DNA of 64,000 nucleotides. Origin: Rhabditophanes sp. KR3021 (Eukaryota; Nematoda; Chromadorea; Rhabditida; Alloionematidae). Below are positions 59,901 through 64,000 of the stretch, piece by piece (the stretch's first letter is position 1; each line of letters opens with the position of its first letter). The notes under the pieces were generated by a model. That model did no database searches. It was given only the letters and a program-made list of their open reading frames with translations, and had not been told where the DNA came from. The position numbers and the translations under genes were made by a program. The DNA is taken from NCBI GenBank assembly GCA_963281155.1, contig CAUJLY010000006.1, positions 3,534,001-3,598,000 on the forward strand. The letters run 5' to 3'.

Positions 59901-60785
59901 TCTCCCCAAGTATTTATATTTTGGCTCATTATGTATATATGCCATACCATCAGCAACTTGTAACATTAATTTAGCTTTTACACTCTCTTCAATAAACCGA
60001 ATAGGATCAAAAATTAGAGCAGCTAGTGTATCACCTTGGCATAATTCAAGTATTAGGGACTTTTTGCGATCTTTGTCATCAATTATTATTCCGTAAAATT
60101 TGATTACATTAATGTGGTCCAATAAACTCAATACAGTCGCTTCTTCCTCAAGCCATTTTGTAAAATGATAACTTTGTGACAACTTTGTTTTCGTTGATTT
60201 GCACGCAACATCAAAGCCAACTACACTTTCAGAACCATCGCTTCCTTTTTTATGTCGATAATAAGTTGCTGTTTCAATCTTACAAAATTGGCCATAACCA
60301 ATATTTTGATTGTATGAGATTTGTTCTTCAGGAATAAACTTATATACAATTTCCCTAACATAATTAGATGGAAACCAGCCAATTTTCTTTTTATAAGCAC
60401 CCCTAATCCAATCATTATAATTGGGAATTTCATTTGGTCTACCTTTTATTAAGGCACCTCTTTCAAAACTTAATTCATTACAATCCTTGCTTGAACTTTG
60501 ATAACTATAAACTGCAATATATACAACAACTGTTCTTTTGTTCCATTTATCATAACCACTGGCATGTAATTCTAGGAATTGATTTTGATTTTTATAAAAA
60601 GGAACATCGTAATCCAGAAACTTTTTATTTGGGTTTGGTATAGGTTTTTTAAGGCAAGGTGATATTTTATTGTTGAAATTATCTTGCTTTGTTAATGAGC
60701 AAACTATAATGTAAACATGAGCCGTCGATATTTTAAAAGTACAACTCACCTTCATTGGCATTAATATATATCTTTTCCTCGGCAT
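56994..60785 (-). CDS. mlk-1: mixed-lineage kinase (MLK-type MAPKKK) with SH3 domain
   Basis: Exons 60785-59177, 59093-58143 and 58096-56994, with a probable further 42-bp intron at 57073-57032 that is in frame either way; about 1206-1220 residues. An SH3 domain (~84-146, with DWIRG and GWFPSNYV) precedes a kinase domain (~158-460): Gly loop NIGYGQF, VACK lysine, HRDLKPQN, DFG and CAPEASNG, all intact, so it should be active. MLKs activate JNK and p38 cascades; C. elegans mlk-1 acts in heavy-metal stress and axon regeneration. Between HRD and DFG is an insert with Cys324-x-Cys326 and Cys337-xx-Cys340, a possible zinc knuckle. The C-terminal ~680 residues are disordered: first Lys/Glu/Ser-rich, then Asn/Gln repeats of the QGNNSQPGYNNMQQQ type. 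Exon 2's GTAAGT donor (58142) is chosen because it alone keeps phase. Confidence 0.85.
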
Positions 60786-62077
60786 CCATTGCTAACTAAG
60801 CGCAGCTTTAATAATAAAATGAAGCGAGAAAAGTTCTATAAACAAATAAGTACATTATTATCAAGTCATATCTATAGAACCACAAACAAATTCATTTTAA
60901 AAATATTATAAATGTATTTAGAATGAATTTATTTATACAAATTATAATTGCCACATTTAGTAAAGTACTTATATTCTAAAAGATGGATAGGAAACGTAAG
61001 CTTTGGGCCTAAATATAACACATAATTAGTGTTGAAAATAACGAAGAAATAAGGATACATTTGAGTACCTTAGTTTGTAAATAATTCTCTTGGCGTGATT
61101 ACAAATAATTATTCGCAAAGACTTTTAATTAATAGTAGTGCTGTATATTGACATGTATAAACCACTATTCACAGACATTCTGAGGAGTAAGGCATGATGT
61201 ACAAAGTCAATTATTAAAATAAAAATATATTGTTTTTTAGTTGATATTTTAAGAATTTACTTTAAGAAATGATGCATAACTAATATATGTTTGCTTCAAT
61301 TAACGTAATTGTTTTTTGAATTTTGTAATACACACTATCCTACAATAAATAACAAAGTTAAGATAAAGGCAAGAATTGTAAATAATTCAGAAAATATAAT
61401 CCTGGTTAAATATGGAATATTCGTCATTTGCGAATTTAAAAGTTCCAACTAAGAATTAGCTTACATAAGCTGCCTAAATTAACCATTGTTTGCGAAAATG
61501 AAGATTTACAGATTGCTATACTAAATATTTACAATAACATATAGCTTCATATTTACTTTTAATATAGACATACTGCACATATCAGTGTAAAAACACGTGT
61601 TAAAGTTTTGTGAGCTGAATAATTTTTTAAATTGGCTCAGAACTCAATTAAAAATAATTATGTGCGTCACTGTTTAAGTAAACACATGAAAACGACCAAA
61701 ATATTTACATTAAATTAAAAATGCCATGTTTTGGTAATTCATAATTGGTATGTGATTGAGTAAAAGGTGTAATTATTATACCCAGAATTATTTATAAATA
61801 TTTACTTTTGCCAATCTTTCCATAAATACCTTTAATAATAAAGAGATTAAACATATTTGATTTCATTGAGTTAATATTATCCAATCTAATTCCTTTAATG
61901 CTGTGCTTTTACACTTTGCCTTATCAGAGCAATGATCTTTAACTGATCTTGCAACGACAAATGTGTTGATTATCAACAACATTTTCCCAACCACAGCATA
62001 GCTAAATAATTGCTAATTGTTATTGTTACTTTCTTTGTGCCATTTTCTTTTAATAATAACGTCTAATAAATATTAAT
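60786..62077. other. intergenic, divergent promoters of kinase and TraB genes
   Basis: About 1.3 kb of AT-rich non-coding DNA between divergent genes. No exon or repeat supported. Confidence 0.45.
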
Positions 62078-63336
62078 ATGATGTCGCAACAAGATAATAT
62101 CTCATTACCTGCCAATGAGAGCGAAATTACAAAGGAAGTTGAGGAACAATCTGAAATAGTTCAAGAGCAGAGTAGGTTTCTATGTTTGTTTTGCCTTTGA
62201 CTGTTTTTCTTATCTTTTTAGACCCAGATGAACGTGTTAAAAATAGCAGTGACGATAATATTGAAGCCGATACTTCTGTTGCAGAAGAAACGAAAACTGT
62301 TCGCAAACAAGGCGTAGTTATTTTCCGTCGTTTTGCCTTCAACAGAATGCGTGAAGAAAATCCGGAGCTGCCAGAAGAAACTGTATTTGAAGTGCAACAC
62401 TCAAAGGTGCCTTCCGAGGTATTGGAAAAGTGTGGAATTGATGGAGGACGTTTATATCTAGAAGGGAGAATAGTGCTTGTTGGAACAGCTCACTTTAGCA
62501 GGCAAAGCCAAGACGATGTTGCCAAAGTTATACTTAAGTTGCTTCCTGACTTTATTATGCTCGAACTTTGCCCAGAACGCATCGGAGTTCTTCACATTGA
62601 TGAAGCAGCTTTATTGCGTGAAACTGAAATCATTAGCTTCACAAAAGTCTCCAATAATATAAAACAATTCGGAGTTGCAATGGGCATTTTACATTCAGTT
62701 ATTTCATATAGTAGTGCGCAATTCACCAAAAAACTTGGAATGGCTCCGGGTGGAGAATTCAGAAGAGCCTGTCTTGAAGCTAAGAAACTTCCAGGAACTG
62801 CAGTTATGTTTTGTGATCGTCCAATTCAAATTACTCTTAAAAGAGCGATCGGCTCCTTGAATTTCTTTCAAAAAATGAGAATTCTTTTTGACTTACTAAT
62901 TTCTTACGATCCAGACTCAGTAACCGAAAACGAAATTGAACGTATAAAGAATAAGGATGTAATTGAGCAATTGATGGACGAGTTTTCGGATAAGTACCCT
63001 ATTATTCAAAAGATTTTCTTAACTGAACGTGATATGTATATGTCCAGTACCATTTGGAGAGTATACAGAGATATGTTTATTCAAAAATTTGAAGCAGCAA
63101 AGGCTGGCAGTATTCCAATGGAACCAATAAATATTGTTGCCGTAGTTGGACTAGGTCATGTCAAAGGGATAAACAAATATTATGGTCAAGACATTGATAT
63201 CGAAAAATTAATAAGCTTGCCTCCATCAGGATATTCAACATTTTTCCTTAAACTGACTTTTAAAATAGGATTTTATGGTACCCTAGCTTACATCGGAATC
63301 AAATGCACCAAATCACTTGGACGTAAAATATTTTAA
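62078..63336 (+). CDS. TraB domain-containing protein (TRABD-like)
   Basis: Exon 1 is 62078-62171, the intron 62172-62221 (50 bp) and exon 2 62222-63336, giving 402 residues. A charged N-terminal region (~95 residues) precedes the TraB/PrgY domain: LVGTAHFSRQSQDDV, LELCPERIGVLHIDE, and near the end VVGLGHVKGINKYYG. These carry the family's conserved GTxH, ExCxxR and GxxHxxG features. The C-terminus has one or two hydrophobic helices (KIGFYGTLAYIGIKC), fitting the mitochondrial outer-membrane tail anchoring reported for human TRABD and its relatives. TraB proteins are related to the TIKI/EreA fold; the enzymatic role of this branch is not established. Two adjacent ATGs open the frame; the first is used. 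Confidence 0.88.
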
Positions 63337-64000
63337 ATTGAACAGAACTTTTGCACATTTACTAGAATTGCCATCAAGGATAATTGTTAGATCTTAAATA
63401 TTAATTATTATTTTTGTTATATAAACACTAAAATTTAAATAAAATAAGTATGTATTATTTTTATAAAATCAAGATTTGTAGTAACCGCAGCAATCTTCTC
63501 ATATATTCAACCTACAAATAGGCTAATGGACTTCACTATTTGTAAAAACACTATTGGTTCAGGATGTGACTTAAATTATTTTTATCAAAAGGTATGTTCA
63601 CGCCAGTTTGTAGAACTGAAAAAACTGAGTTTAATTATATAGATCAAAATTTTGAACCGCAAATGACCTGCTTGAAGTGACGGCTAACAATGTAGGATCA
63701 CAAAAAGCAAAAAATATTACTTTTGTGTAATGAGTTTAAAGAGTCAAAAGGTTTACATTAATCAAAGCTTTTATGTAGAAAGGGAAAAGAAGTTTTGAAA
63801 AATGTATTCCGTGTCTGGTAATAAATTAAAGATAAAATTAATAGTATACGTTAAAAAATAATAAAAAATGAATTAGACTTTGTAATTGATTGTTTCATAT
63901 AAAAATTTATTAATACAATAATTTGTAGATTTACTTATTATACTTGTTTTAATCCAAAATAAAGTTTGTGTTTAGTTTGTTAGAAATTATGAACAATTTT
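63337..64000. other. 3' flank of TraB gene
   Basis: AATAAA at 63438-63443 is the probable poly(A) signal, about 100 bp past the stop. The remainder shows no coding signal. Confidence 0.5.

Noticed and set aside
60725..60750. GTGAGT donor near the kinase start suggesting an intron in the first 30 codons
   Set aside because: The only good acceptor (TTTACATTATAG) would create an immediate stop; read-through is open.

Overview
This is an AT-rich stretch of animal nuclear DNA, almost certainly from a nematode. The signs are short (mostly 40-60 bp) introns with GTAAGT/GTATGT donors and TTTTAG-type acceptors, a serpentine chemoreceptor of the nematode SRG/SRV type, a DB-module secreted protein, a PTP receptor like C. 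elegans CLR-1, and a class XII/XV myosin like HUM-4. Species cannot be fixed from the window. No bacterial, viral, CRISPR or rRNA features were seen. All gene models below were assembled by hand from reading frames and splice sites, and phases were checked.

Layout. 1-7 kb: 5' end of a mitochondrial 3-ketoacyl-CoA thiolase (-), a new two-exon small membrane/secreted protein (+), a chemoreceptor (-), a decayed hAT transposon with an 8-bp target duplication, a miniature Sec62-like protein (+) and troponin I (+). 7.5-18.2 kb: a phospholipid phosphatase-related protein (+), a DB-module protein (+), a divergent XRN2 paralogue (-), an LRAT/NC-like protein (-) and an unusual Rab (-). A 5.2 kb non-coding stretch follows. 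23.4-36.4 kb: CLR-1-like receptor tyrosine phosphatase, TSC1/hamartin and NDRG, all on +. 36.4-45.1 kb: a MyTH4-FERM myosin (-) that carries a separate same-strand gene inside a 2.4 kb intron. 46.2-49 kb: an SLC16 monocarboxylate-type transporter (-). A long gene-poor region (49-55.8 kb) holds one orphan coding exon. 55.8-64 kb: a small basic protein (+), a mixed-lineage kinase (-) and a TraB-domain protein (+).

The genes do not form an operon or a single pathway. What stands out is a run of divergent family members whose signature residues are changed. The XRN2 paralogue has lost two metal-binding acids and most of its 5'-phosphate pocket. The myosin motor has a broken P-loop and no recognisable switch I. 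The Rab has Gln-to-Met in DTAGQE and no terminal prenylation cysteines. The LRAT-like protein lacks the catalytic Cys. The Sec62-like protein is only the membrane core. The other highlight is an intact hamartin (TSC1) gene, a protein that C. elegans lacks.
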